From an uncultured Methanolobus sp. (GTDB lineage: Archaea > Halobacteriota > Methanosarcinia > Methanosarcinales > Methanosarcinaceae), in NCBI RefSeq assembly GCF_963665675.1, contig NZ_OY762426.1:186001-250000 (forward strand): a stretch of 64,000 nt of DNA, written 5' to 3'. Of this stretch, positions 48,001 to 56,208 are shown one piece after another. Both the position numbers and the translations under genes were made by a program. The first letter of the stretch is position 1. Each line of letters opens with the position of its first letter. Under the pieces are notes generated by a model. It made no database searches. It was not told the origin of the DNA and was given only the letters and a program-made list of their open reading frames with translations.

Positions 48001-51000
48001 CATCCCTCATCTGATGGAACTCTTACAAATTATCAGATGAGCTTCAATATCGATTACGAAGATAAAATGCAGCCTGACTTCGATGATATAAGGTTCACTG
48101 ATGAAGATGGAATTATACTTCCATACTGGATAGAGTCAATGACGAACTCCAGTGAAGCAAAGGTATGGGTGAAGATACCTGTGATTGATGGAACAAATGA
48201 TACGGTCATCAAGATGCACTATGGAAATCCTACAGTTTCATCTGCGGAGAACGGTGATGATGTCTTTGAGTTCTTTGATGATTTTAATGACCTGTCGAAA
48301 TGGTGTCAGTATGGTTCAACTTCTTTGTCACCATCAGAGAACACTGTATCGAATGGTATTTTGACAACTGCCATGCAGAGAGGAGTAGGAGAAGTAAGAC
48401 AATTAAGAACTGAATCTCCGTTAGCAATAACAGATGATTTTGTTATACATACACGATTATATACGATGACTGAAAGCGCGTATGGTGAAACACGTCTCCA
48501 GATATGGCCGAAGGAACCAGCAACGATTACTGAACCAGGAGGAAAAATAGCTGTTGATGCGGGTGCAGATAAACTTTGCATAGTCTATCCAAGTGTTTAT
48601 TCATCTTATAGTATTGATAGTGATACCTGGTACAAATGTTCTATATCATACAGTAGTGAAAACGGAACAGTAAGATTATATGATGATAGCAGCAATACAT
48701 TGCTCTCTTCAAAAGAAGGAACAATTGTAGACAGCGGAGATTATTTAAGTTTAACTGGAACACATTCATATGGAAAATATGATTACTTATTTGTAACAAA
48801 ATATGCTGAAAGTGAACCTGCATATTCAATGACAATTAGCAATTCGGCATTCACTAACAATGAGTCCATCAACATTCATCCCTCATCTGATGGAACTCTT
48901 ACAAATTATCAGATGAGCTTCGATATCGATTATGAAGCTGAAATGCAGGCTGATTTCGATGATATAAGGTTCACTGATGAAGATGGAATTTTACTTCCAT
49001 ACTGGATAGAGTCAATGACGAACTCCAGCGAAGCAAAGGTATGGGTGAAGATACCTGTGATTGATGGAACAAATGATACGGTCATCAAGATGCACTATGG
49101 AAATCCTACAGTTTCATCTGCGGAGAACGGTGATGATGTCTTTGAGTTCTTTGATGATTTTTCAGGCAATCTATCAAAATGGATGACACAGGGCTCGACA
49201 TGGGCAATCGTTGATGAAAAGCTGAGATTATATTCCACTACATACTCATGGAGATATGCATATGCTAATGCTTTATTTTCAAAACCATATGTTATTGAGG
49301 TTGATGCTGTAACTGATCGAGGTGATGCTAAACTGGACCCCGGCATATTGATCGGATATAATGGGACACCATCGTCTACTATGGGAATAATTGACTACAA
49401 TGGAGGTAGATTGATGGCTACAGATGGTACTAATATAGATTCAACAGGCGAACTTACAGGTTCCACTGGAACCATTAAAGTAACCGTTGCTGAAGATGGA
49501 ACAATTTCTGGATACAAAAGTGATGGCTCGTTGAACAAAGTATTTGCAGATAAAAGCGTACTTGATAACAGATATGTTGGTGTCGCTGCTTTTTATGATG
49601 GTACGATCGAATGGGATAACTTCCGGGTTCGTCAGTATATTGAAAATGAACCTACTTACACCATAACAGAAGGAACTATCGTTCCATACTGGATCGAGGG
49701 TACTGATAATGGAGACAGAACTTTTGTAAAGGTTGATAGGTTAGAACCATTGCAGACTCAGATTTATACTGTAGAGAAGGTCGTGGGATATGAACCAAGT
49801 ATTGATGATGTTATGGAATTTGGCGATGATTTTGATAATCAAACATCGTTGGATACATCAAAATGGACGTCACAGGGGACAATATCTGTGTCTAATGGGG
49901 AGTGCTCGCTCGGTGGAGATGATGCTATATACGCAAAAACTTCATTTGGTTATGGGTACATCACCGAAGCAAACGCAAAAGCTGATGAACAGGATTCATT
50001 GCTTTTGGCAATGTATGACTCAGCCACTCCAAACAATAGGATAGAAATCGGAAATTCCGACGGGATAGTAAACAACGATTTCTCTTCAATTTTCTTAACA
50101 TTTGATAAGGATGGCACACTAGATAGACCAACTTTCACATGGGCAGATATACGTTCTTACCACAGATATACCATAAAAAGAATATCGGCTACACTCACTA
50201 CAATGGAGCAAACTCCGAGTAATTCATATGACTATACGAGTTCAGCATACACACCAACTGTTGATTTAGTCCCTTGTTTCCGAGTTTGGGACAGTTCACA
50301 GCCATCTACACTGACAATTAACAATATGTTTGTGCGTAAATACACAGCAGTTGAACCAACTGTAACAATCGAAGATATGGGCGCTTGGTACAAGGTGACT
50401 GTAACTAATATTGGTGATGAAACACTTACTGACTATCAGGTTGCAATACCATCCGCAGACTTGAACATTAGTTCAAATGAAGAGAGTTTGTACATTGCTA
50501 AGATTAATAGCTCACAACATGTAATGATTTCAGAAGATTTCACTAACAATAAGACCATTAATGTTTCTCCATCTTCTGATGGAACCTTAACAGATTACCA
50601 GATGAATTTTGATATTGACTATGAACCGGAGATGCAGGCTGACTTTGATGATTTGAGGTTCACCGATGAGAACGATATACTGCTCCCGTACTGGATTGAA
50701 TCAATGACAAACTCCAGTGAAGCAAAGGTATGGGTGAAAATTCCAGAGATTGATGGAACAAATAATACGATACTCAAGATGTATTATGGTAATTCCACCG
50801 TTTTATCAGCACAAAATGGTGAAGAGGTGTTCGAGTTCTTTGATGAATTTGATAATTTAAGTCAATGGTACCAATATGGAAGTACACCTTTATCGCCTGA
50901 TGAAAATACAGTATCAAATGGAATATTGACAACTGCCATGCAAAGAGGAGAGGGCCAGGTAAGACAACTAAGAACAATTGAACCATTACCAGTAGACAAT

Positions 51001-54000
51001 AATTATTCCATACATACAAGACTATTCACAATGAAAGAAACAGCATATGACTGTGAACGTTTGTTTATAACACCAAAAGAAAGTGCTGTTAAAGATGAAT
51101 CAGTATGCAAAATGTCTGTTTATACAGGAGTAGACCGATTGTACTATAACTACAACAGTGGAGTTTACAGTAGCATTCCGCTAGATACAAATTGTTGGTA
51201 TAGATCAACTATAACATATACCGATAGCACAGGCTCAATAAGCTTGTATAACGATTCTACGGGAGTTTTGATCGGTTCAAACAGTGGAACAATTGCAAAT
51301 GAGGGGGATTATCTTTTCCTTACAGGAGCACATTCCTATGGAAAATATGACTACGTATTTGTAACGAAACATGTTGAAAATGAACCGATATATGTCATGA
51401 CAGAAGAGTCTGCTGTTCCTTATTGGATAGAATCAAATGATACTAGCACATGGATGAAGATTGATGAATTAGCACCGTTTGAGACTCAGGTCTATGCTGT
51501 TCAGAAGGAGAATGGTTACGCACCAAATGGCAGTGAAATGTTTGTACAATACCATGGCCCATCTACATCAAGTTATCTGGATTCACTGTTAGTTAATCCA
51601 AGTAATGTCATATACGAATCCAAAGTAAAAGTCAACGGAGATGCAAATATATGGTTTGGATTAGCTGATACACAGGCAGATAGTTTATCGAATGGTTTGA
51701 CCATTAAACCAAATCCACAAACTGCTACATATTCCAGGAACTATGCATTTGCCTGGAAGACTGGAAATCCAACTGTTTTGTATACAGCAGTAGGCGTAGG
51801 GAGTACGGTAGCAGACACATATTATAATTTGAAAATCGAATGCAACGGTTCAAGTGCAAAATACTATATCGATGATACTCAATTGCTCAGTACCATTACA
51901 ACAAATATACCAACTGCAAATCTTGGATTAGGTGCGAATATTTATTCAGGTTCATTTACACAGGATTGGGCGTTTGCCAGAAAGTATGCAGCAGTAGAAC
52001 CCGGTGTTACAGTTCAGGATATGGGATCATGGTACAAAGTAACTGTAATCAACAATGCTGGTGACACGCTAACAGATTATCAGATTGCAGTACCTTCAAC
52101 AGGCTTGAACATTAGTTCAACTGAAGAAAGCCTGTATATTGCGAAGATGAATAGTTCGCAACCTGCAATGATCTCAGAATCTGAATTCACTAACAACAAG
52201 ACCATAACAATCTCACCCTCCTCTGATGGAACCTTGATTGATTATCAGATGAGCTTCGATATAGAGCATGAACCCGAGATGCAACCTGACTTTGATGACA
52301 TCAGGTTCACTGATGAGAATGGTATACTGATTCCATACTGGATAAAGTCAATGACAAATTCCAGTAAAGCAAAGGTATGGGTAAAGGTGCCTGAAATAAA
52401 TGCAACGAGTGGTGCAACCGTAAAGATGTACTATGGAAATTCAGGAGTTGGTCCCAGATCCGATGGATATGAGGTTTTTGATTTCTTTGATGACTTTGAA
52501 AATATCGGACTGAATAACCATGGTAACTGGTCTCTTGAAAAGACCGGTTCTTTCAACATAGCTCAATATATTGCTGTAGTTTTGGATGCCACTGATGATA
52601 ATACTAATGTAATGGATGTCTTTACTCAACAGTCAGGAGAATGGGCAGGCTGGTATTATACGTGGGCAAGAAAAGATCTGTCACTTCCTGCTGGAGATTA
52701 TGTTGTTGAATGTGATTCCAGGACTTTGAGGACAGATTCAACTTATTGGAAGACGTCGATACAGGTGAACGGTGTTTCAAAATATCTGGGTGCCCCTTCC
52801 AGCACTGGCTGGCTTCATTATTCCTATAGTATTCTTGATTCACCAATAACATCTCTTCGTCTTGGACAATACACTCAGCAATATACAGCAACTGCTAGTG
52901 TTCGCTATGATGATGTCATCGTAAGCAAATACACGGCAAACAAACCTGCCTATACCATTTTGGATAGTGACTTTGATTCTACCATTTTCAGTGATAACAA
53001 AACCATCAGCATCTCAGCATCATCTGATGGGATCCTGACAGACTATCAGATGAGCTTCAATATCGATTACGAAGATGAAATGCAGCCTGACTTCGATGAT
53101 ATAAGGTTCACTGATGAAGATGGAATTATACTTCCATACTGGATAGAGTCAATGACGAACTCCAGTGAAGCAAAGGTATGGGTGAAGATACCTGTGATTG
53201 ATGGAACAAATGATACGGTCATCAAGATGCACTATGGAAATCCCACAGTTTCATCTGCAGAAAATGGTGATGAAGTATTTGAGTTCTTTGATGATTTTTC
53301 TTCTGCTCTTGACACAAATAAATGGACCACAGCCTACAATACTCCAGATGGAGGAAGTTACGATGTTGTTACGGAAGACGGAAAATTAAAGGTAAGTGCC
53401 AGAGGTCCATCATATGCTGTGCAGGCAGATGCATACGCAAAGACAAAAGATTCTTTTAATTTTGAAAGTACACCGTTAGAGATTGAATACTCTGCAGATC
53501 AGGTCATATCAAGTGGAGAGGGTGCATGGTGGTACTCAGGCTTTATCTTTTCAAATGATACAACAATGCATCCCAAATATTGTGGAGGCCATTATGTACC
53601 AGATAATGGTATAGCTATACGCCAGCCATTGGATGGATATGGAAGTACAGGTGCAGCTATTAATGTGAATTCATATGTTGATAGCTCATCAACTTCAATA
53701 TATCACACCACTGATAATCCAGGTTCACACAAATTCAATCTTATAATGGATAAAGAAAATGTGACGTTATATGTGGATGACGTAATGGTGGCAGAAAATG
53801 TAGAGCATAATCTCGTAGACTATGATTCGTATATCTATTTCCTGCGTTCGTCAGACCAATACATATGGAACACGCAGAAATGGGATTATGTCATAGTTAG
53901 GCAGCATGCTTTCAATGAACCTACATACTCGATTTCAGAAACTATTGATGAGGCTAGTTTCAGCGATGACAAAATCATCACCATCTCGCCGTCTTCTGAT

Positions 54001-54921
54001 GGAACTCTGACAGATTACCAGATGAGTTTCAATATTACCTACGAACCAGAGATGCAAACGGATTTCGATGATCTTAGATTCACGGACGAATACAGCATAC
54101 TGATTCCATACTGGATAGAGTCAATGACAAACTCAAGTTCTGCAAAGGTATGGGTGAAGGTACCTGAGATCGATGCAACAAGCGGAGTAACTATCAAAAT
54201 GTACTATGGTAATTCTACTGTTGAATCAGAATCTAATGGTGATGAAGTATTTGAGTTCTTTGATGATTTTTCTTCTTCTCTTGACATAGATAAATGGACC
54301 ACAGCCTACAATACTCCAGATGGAGGAAGTTACGATGTTGGTACGGAAGACGGAAAATTAAAGGTAAGTGCTAGAGGTCCATCATATGCTGTGCAGGCAG
54401 ATGCATACGCAAAGACCAAAGATTCTTTTAATTTTGAAAGTACACTGTTAGAGATTGAATACTCTGCAGATCAGGTCATATCAAGTGGAGAGGGTGCATG
54501 GTGGTACTCAGGCTTTATCTTTTCAAATGATACAACGATGCCTCACAAATATTGTGGAGGCCATTATGTACCGGATAATGGTATAGCTATACGCCAGCCA
54601 TTGGATGGATATGGAAGTACAGGTGCAGCTATTAATGTGAATTCATATGTTGATAGCTCATCAACTTCAATATATCACACCACTGATAATCCAGGTTCAC
54701 ACAAATTCAATCTTATAATGGATAAAGAAAATGTGACGTTATATGTGGATGACGTAATGGTGGCAGAAAATGTAGAGCATAATCTCGTGGACTATGATTC
54801 GTATATCTATTTCCTGCGTTCATCAGACCAATTCATATGGAACACGCAGAAATGGGATTATGTCATAGTTAGGCAGCATGCTTTCAATGAACCCACCTAT
54901 TCTATCTTAGAAAACATGTGA
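42031..54921 (+). CDS. Giant secreted modular surface protein (DUF2341 / lectin-like / PKD), 4296 aa
   Basis: The ATG at 42031 follows GAGGT and opens a signal peptide (MKESFTRIAMFLLTLFLFCSTASAQ). Modules in order: duplicated beta modules (about 30-530) with two related Ig-like segments containing STYLKID (165-255, 541-635); a helical region (640-840); two membrane helices (about 847-918); CARDB/Ig-like domains (940-1590); a PKD domain with NWSWNFGDG (1593-1672); then seven full DUF2341 modules (SSDGTLTDYQMSF...PYWIESMTNSS) starting near 1689, 1984, 2276, 2836, 3386, 3655 and 3979. Most are followed by lectin/LamG-like jelly-roll modules. It has many N-glycosylation sequons. It ends at a jelly-roll (NEPTYSILENM) without anchor or sorting signal. 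Likely an adhesin or sheath component; ligand unknown. Confidence 0.9.
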   Translation: MKESFTRIAMFLLTLFLFCSTASAQTHTYHESFSVHEIEYEGFSGSQYAYGSETHFIDGDITGYVNWKTEKLYGTPDNAYARFGLQNVDTGTKYVLSSKQNVWGTWNTSFSRNGLPAGNYRQYLYVYAYEYGDDCKGIKATLLNDTMIVDTVPEGEIFIQDMTTVEIQKIELSTPIEITLSSSHDSPVNVSTYLKIDNSLVDTQKCQIPTNALYTEEIVIPPFMIEGDYSIEIEVKDENNNLSLMRNFTLTAYDPIVSGSTGPANTAGLHIANGNGFNFVTSYQRGRWHVGSGQDSWRILAGETIEDGPDSLTYYKTEYFENIPVDCNDGVVRFKFYSYPSYAFFSSDNDYYSYDFNENVETISGYINWSKQHFIDDGDNYGLKGELYVSSYTIGNGTNNEDTYIASLGNMNFVKPYQKGWWRVNNGGSYNTLAYENVSLWGDIFRYEGTDYFDDVPVANNNGTVTFQFKSYPDFANLRYDYKNVSYDFGADVSAISGYVKWYGMGWDDDDGDNYAIKGNLYVSSYTTHKGENISIQNMKIVTEQEINRSTPIEITLLSTYNNPANASTYLKIDDTTIGTARTCQVSANGNYTESIVIPPFTTEGEHLIEIQVIDEKKNLSMNRSFILEIWDPDKLKTVEQCGDALQDEAIGEIGEMAGKVAEIGYTSLAQIPSSAWAVHTKFKPGMKDLVSDSIGEGVTEIQKDAATTLVIEKPMFLLGKISDWIAELKVKPTIINLAKTSLMSGVWDERQKINDRSSDFTDFIRLVEVSNLRNKQINEITIIGTKALQKVSSSRNNIISGANLDSSLDYIITGLTLQVSGPAALFIDFSIDDYYGTIDFIDTFKSIFDVVLFALVLLVCIVILLAAALPSGGISLTFLGSLLANLDKFSFISDIGVSAMFIMATFMSTMIFQCVAVPEVVDLHDGVLDIIEVYIDEDLISEAHVSQMLVMSSDSYSANIETSLDTLSSESVIHIVYSPDGQISGFGMDDGAAVRTSSTVTVPLSAYGEYTIASATFSDLEENTVQTTNVSNNPIPIDCVVYMDKRVYSENESITLNAEFTNGGSTDLDDVPYYLGLTNMVFNETGTIDIPSNSSTLKIFTFSAPENGSYSATAIMFSGLIPACQAETSFVVGNGTSVSLTADIPDLFEPGVLPVTNLTLQCAGHEFAGTIVVRTSSVSDELPLYMNTVDYSMNANSTANIQVNILDSSNPGTYITQISYGDSSTIRKFVVQADNTILLIPDTNKMLYDLNETITVNVTSKNQSLNPTSFNFELEHVYPNGTIETILKNETSTGKYVGTLIADVNGTHYLKTKGESDTMRIYAEDTFFIVNKRSNPCVSNTYYSNETDIIVFEISNDDGEPIEEASVMFNNTSFFTDNMGYVSFVEEETTNLTLEIKKPGYASYYGVYQLLNPIEDAELPSVEISSIQEGAVYDDSVLYLSGNLTDNIRVQDACYTINNASTSTLDFDENGSFTLLVESSKLIYGLNNISVTVFDMCGNENESIVNFTMEEPLNLFISSPINGSTYSEFPEIDITTSKEASLTYSLNDNNDTVTMLAQYAIEGQNNLTVYATDTAGSTAVESVLFYYEPVVPSVSFIANVTSGNIPLSVRFVDTSTNSPSNWSWNFGDGAMSTEQNPVHVYTDVGNFTVSLTTTNATGNASLVMDEYVRVVNESSGSGEPVENSTLAGFDNFKTISISPSSDGTLTDYQMSFNIDYESEMQSDFDDLRFTDEDGILLPYWIEEKTNSSSAKVWVKIPVIDGTNDTVIKMHYGNSTVSSAENGDDVFEFFDDFDDLSQWTQYGSTSLSPSENTVSNGILTTAMQRGVGEVRQLRTESPLATTDDFVIHTRLYTMTESAYGETRLQIWPKEPATITEPGGKIAVDAGADKLCIAYPSVYSSYSIDGDKWYKCSISYSNENGTVRLYDDNDNTLLSSKEGTIVDNGDYLSLTGTHSYGKYDYLFVTKYAESEPAYSMAISNSAFTNNKTINIHPSSDGTLTNYQMSFNIDYEDKMQPDFDDIRFTDEDGIILPYWIESMTNSSEAKVWVKIPVIDGTNDTVIKMHYGNPTVSSAENGDDVFEFFDDFNDLSKWCQYGSTSLSPSENTVSNGILTTAMQRGVGEVRQLRTESPLAITDDFVIHTRLYTMTESAYGETRLQIWPKEPATITEPGGKIAVDAGADKLCIVYPSVYSSYSIDSDTWYKCSISYSSENGTVRLYDDSSNTLLSSKEGTIVDSGDYLSLTGTHSYGKYDYLFVTKYAESEPAYSMTISNSAFTNNESINIHPSSDGTLTNYQMSFDIDYEAEMQADFDDIRFTDEDGILLPYWIESMTNSSEAKVWVKIPVIDGTNDTVIKMHYGNPTVSSAENGDDVFEFFDDFSGNLSKWMTQGSTWAIVDEKLRLYSTTYSWRYAYANALFSKPYVIEVDAVTDRGDAKLDPGILIGYNGTPSSTMGIIDYNGGRLMATDGTNIDSTGELTGSTGTIKVTVAEDGTISGYKSDGSLNKVFADKSVLDNRYVGVAAFYDGTIEWDNFRVRQYIENEPTYTITEGTIVPYWIEGTDNGDRTFVKVDRLEPLQTQIYTVEKVVGYEPSIDDVMEFGDDFDNQTSLDTSKWTSQGTISVSNGECSLGGDDAIYAKTSFGYGYITEANAKADEQDSLLLAMYDSATPNNRIEIGNSDGIVNNDFSSIFLTFDKDGTLDRPTFTWADIRSYHRYTIKRISATLTTMEQTPSNSYDYTSSAYTPTVDLVPCFRVWDSSQPSTLTINNMFVRKYTAVEPTVTIEDMGAWYKVTVTNIGDETLTDYQVAIPSADLNISSNEESLYIAKINSSQHVMISEDFTNNKTINVSPSSDGTLTDYQMNFDIDYEPEMQADFDDLRFTDENDILLPYWIESMTNSSEAKVWVKIPEIDGTNNTILKMYYGNSTVLSAQNGEEVFEFFDEFDNLSQWYQYGSTPLSPDENTVSNGILTTAMQRGEGQVRQLRTIEPLPVDNNYSIHTRLFTMKETAYDCERLFITPKESAVKDESVCKMSVYTGVDRLYYNYNSGVYSSIPLDTNCWYRSTITYTDSTGSISLYNDSTGVLIGSNSGTIANEGDYLFLTGAHSYGKYDYVFVTKHVENEPIYVMTEESAVPYWIESNDTSTWMKIDELAPFETQVYAVQKENGYAPNGSEMFVQYHGPSTSSYLDSLLVNPSNVIYESKVKVNGDANIWFGLADTQADSLSNGLTIKPNPQTATYSRNYAFAWKTGNPTVLYTAVGVGSTVADTYYNLKIECNGSSAKYYIDDTQLLSTITTNIPTANLGLGANIYSGSFTQDWAFARKYAAVEPGVTVQDMGSWYKVTVINNAGDTLTDYQIAVPSTGLNISSTEESLYIAKMNSSQPAMISESEFTNNKTITISPSSDGTLIDYQMSFDIEHEPEMQPDFDDIRFTDENGILIPYWIKSMTNSSKAKVWVKVPEINATSGATVKMYYGNSGVGPRSDGYEVFDFFDDFENIGLNNHGNWSLEKTGSFNIAQYIAVVLDATDDNTNVMDVFTQQSGEWAGWYYTWARKDLSLPAGDYVVECDSRTLRTDSTYWKTSIQVNGVSKYLGAPSSTGWLHYSYSILDSPITSLRLGQYTQQYTATASVRYDDVIVSKYTANKPAYTILDSDFDSTIFSDNKTISISASSDGILTDYQMSFNIDYEDEMQPDFDDIRFTDEDGIILPYWIESMTNSSEAKVWVKIPVIDGTNDTVIKMHYGNPTVSSAENGDEVFEFFDDFSSALDTNKWTTAYNTPDGGSYDVVTEDGKLKVSARGPSYAVQADAYAKTKDSFNFESTPLEIEYSADQVISSGEGAWWYSGFIFSNDTTMHPKYCGGHYVPDNGIAIRQPLDGYGSTGAAINVNSYVDSSSTSIYHTTDNPGSHKFNLIMDKENVTLYVDDVMVAENVEHNLVDYDSYIYFLRSSDQYIWNTQKWDYVIVRQHAFNEPTYSISETIDEASFSDDKIITISPSSDGTLTDYQMSFNITYEPEMQTDFDDLRFTDEYSILIPYWIESMTNSSSAKVWVKVPEIDATSGVTIKMYYGNSTVESESNGDEVFEFFDDFSSSLDIDKWTTAYNTPDGGSYDVGTEDGKLKVSARGPSYAVQADAYAKTKDSFNFESTLLEIEYSADQVISSGEGAWWYSGFIFSNDTTMPHKYCGGHYVPDNGIAIRQPLDGYGSTGAAINVNSYVDSSSTSIYHTTDNPGSHKFNLIMDKENVTLYVDDVMVAENVEHNLVDYDSYIYFLRSSDQFIWNTQKWDYVIVRQHAFNEPTYSILENM
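47105..49150 (+). repeat. 876-bp tandem coding repeats in the giant gene
   Basis: Units begin at about 47105, 47981 and 48857, each exactly 876 bp (292 codons) apart. Units 1 and 2 include both the DUF2341 module and a near-identical jelly-roll module (SENTVSNGILTTAMQRG, IWPKEPATITEPGG). The third unit retains the DUF2341 part and then switches to a different lectin-like module after about 49150. The in-frame spacing and near identity indicate recent duplication. Confidence 0.9.
52993..54910 (+). repeat. 972-bp tandem coding repeats in the giant gene
   Basis: Two units start at about 52993 and 53965, 972 bp (324 codons) apart. Their lectin-like halves (53253-53935 and 54225-54907) encode proteins differing at only about 8 of 215 positions, whereas their DUF2341 halves are clearly more different from each other. 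This is the C-terminal end of the protein. Confidence 0.9.
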
Positions 54922-54989
54922 GAGCCTTGATATAGCAAGCAACATTAAACAAAAATAGTACTATATATTTCAAGCCTCTATCAATCGTT

Positions 54990-55020
54990 GTGGGCTTAAC
55001 AAGCCCACTGTTTTCTATTT
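54990..55020 (+). terminator. Strong hairpin terminator after the giant gene
   Basis: GTGGGCTT and AAGCCCAC form a perfect 8-bp stem around a 3-nt loop (AAC), followed by TGTTTTCTATTT, about 70 nt after the stop codon. This is an unusually bacterial-looking intrinsic terminator for an archaeon. The remaining sequence to 55225 is A/T-rich and gene-free. Confidence 0.65.
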
Positions 55021-55261
55021 AATCAATTTTATTACATTTAACTCCAGTTCTGAACTATCTTCAAATGCAGAACTCGTAAATATGATAACATCTTTGGATA
55101 CTTATTATATACAAGTGCCGAGTTTTCTTTATGTTTAGATTATGCTGGATAGCATAACGGCTCATGTGTTAATCTTTTTTACTAACAAATTATAAAATAA
55201 CTCTTAGCTGATACTTACTATATACGTGGGGAATAAATCAAAGAAGAAGAAGAGAATAAAA

Positions 55262-56044
55262 ATGCATCCCGGTAAAAAAAGGCGTGACTATAACGATATT
55301 GAATCAACCTTTCTCTACAGGAAGGATATTATCTTCAGTGAACACGCCGCCAAACTGGATATTTTCCAGGACTCAATAGAATTGTTATTCTACCTTACAA
55401 CAGTTCTGAATGCCGGATTCCTTACTGAGTTCAAAAAAACAGGAAAACGTCCCGATGGTCCGAAATCCATTATACCGGTATTATTTGAGCGAAACAACCA
55501 TAATTTGCTTGCGGCCTACAAACTAGCATGCATTGGCCTGAACAATCCTGCTTACCTGAATTTAAGAACTGTTTTTGAAGGGATTACCCAGATGTATTTG
55601 CTTCAACTGGCTGACAGGGAAGCATACATTTTCTACAAGCAGCAGTTAGGCACACTTACAGAGACGGAAGAAAAAGAGTTGAAAAATAAACATCACTGGC
55701 TCAGACCATCAAGAATACGCCAATTATTATACTCAGGAGAAAGGAAAAAACAGGTTGATGATTTTTATATCCTCATCTCCAATGCCGCCCACCCCGGCAT
55801 AAAAAGAGCAATGGGCGATTTTGATTACCGCGAAGAAGTTACTGTTGATGTGCTATCCATTTTACTGGCTCTGTCGGCTGCCAGCCTTATGAGCATCAAG
55901 AACATCTATTCTTCTATGATTGGTGAGGAAGAAGTTGAGGAGATTGATGATTTGCTGGACAGGGTGACGCAGGAATTGAAGGGGCAGGTTATGGATATTA
56001 GTCCGAATCATCCAAGTCTCAATTTAATGAAGGGATATAAATAA
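55262..56044 (+). CDS. All-helical hypothetical protein (DUF5677-like)
   Basis: About 260 residues from ATG 55262. An in-frame GTG at 55226 would add a lysine-rich 12-residue lead, but a TATA-like CTATATA at about 55218-55224 would put the transcript start after that GTG. The protein is helical, and LLAAYKLACIGLNNPAYLNLRTVFEGITQMYLLQL (about 80-115) resembles the DUF5677/HEPN-like fold. An acidic C-terminal helix follows (EEEVEEIDDLLDRV). A conserved HP pair (NAAHPGIKRAMGDF) lies near 185. Function unknown. It is isolated in an A/T-rich accessory region. Confidence 0.6.
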   Translation: MHPGKKRRDYNDIESTFLYRKDIIFSEHAAKLDIFQDSIELLFYLTTVLNAGFLTEFKKTGKRPDGPKSIIPVLFERNNHNLLAAYKLACIGLNNPAYLNLRTVFEGITQMYLLQLADREAYIFYKQQLGTLTETEEKELKNKHHWLRPSRIRQLLYSGERKKQVDDFYILISNAAHPGIKRAMGDFDYREEVTVDVLSILLALSAASLMSIKNIYSSMIGEEEVEEIDDLLDRVTQELKGQVMDISPNHPSLNLMKGYK

Positions 56045-56208
56045 GCTGAAAACAGAACTTTAGTCTATAATTACAAATGTTGATCTTTTTGCCAGGTTTG
56101 ACTCAAAAAATGAACTATTGTTATGTAATTCAATTGTTTTGATACAACATGAGTGCAGTAATGGGAAGCTAATCCTATTTCTATACCTTTTTCATGAAAA
56201 ATTAATCA

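Noticed and set aside
47105..54910. The repeated segments considered as a CRISPR or satellite array
   Set aside because: Repeats are 876-972 bp, in frame and encode folded modules; there is no short repeat-spacer structure anywhere in the window.
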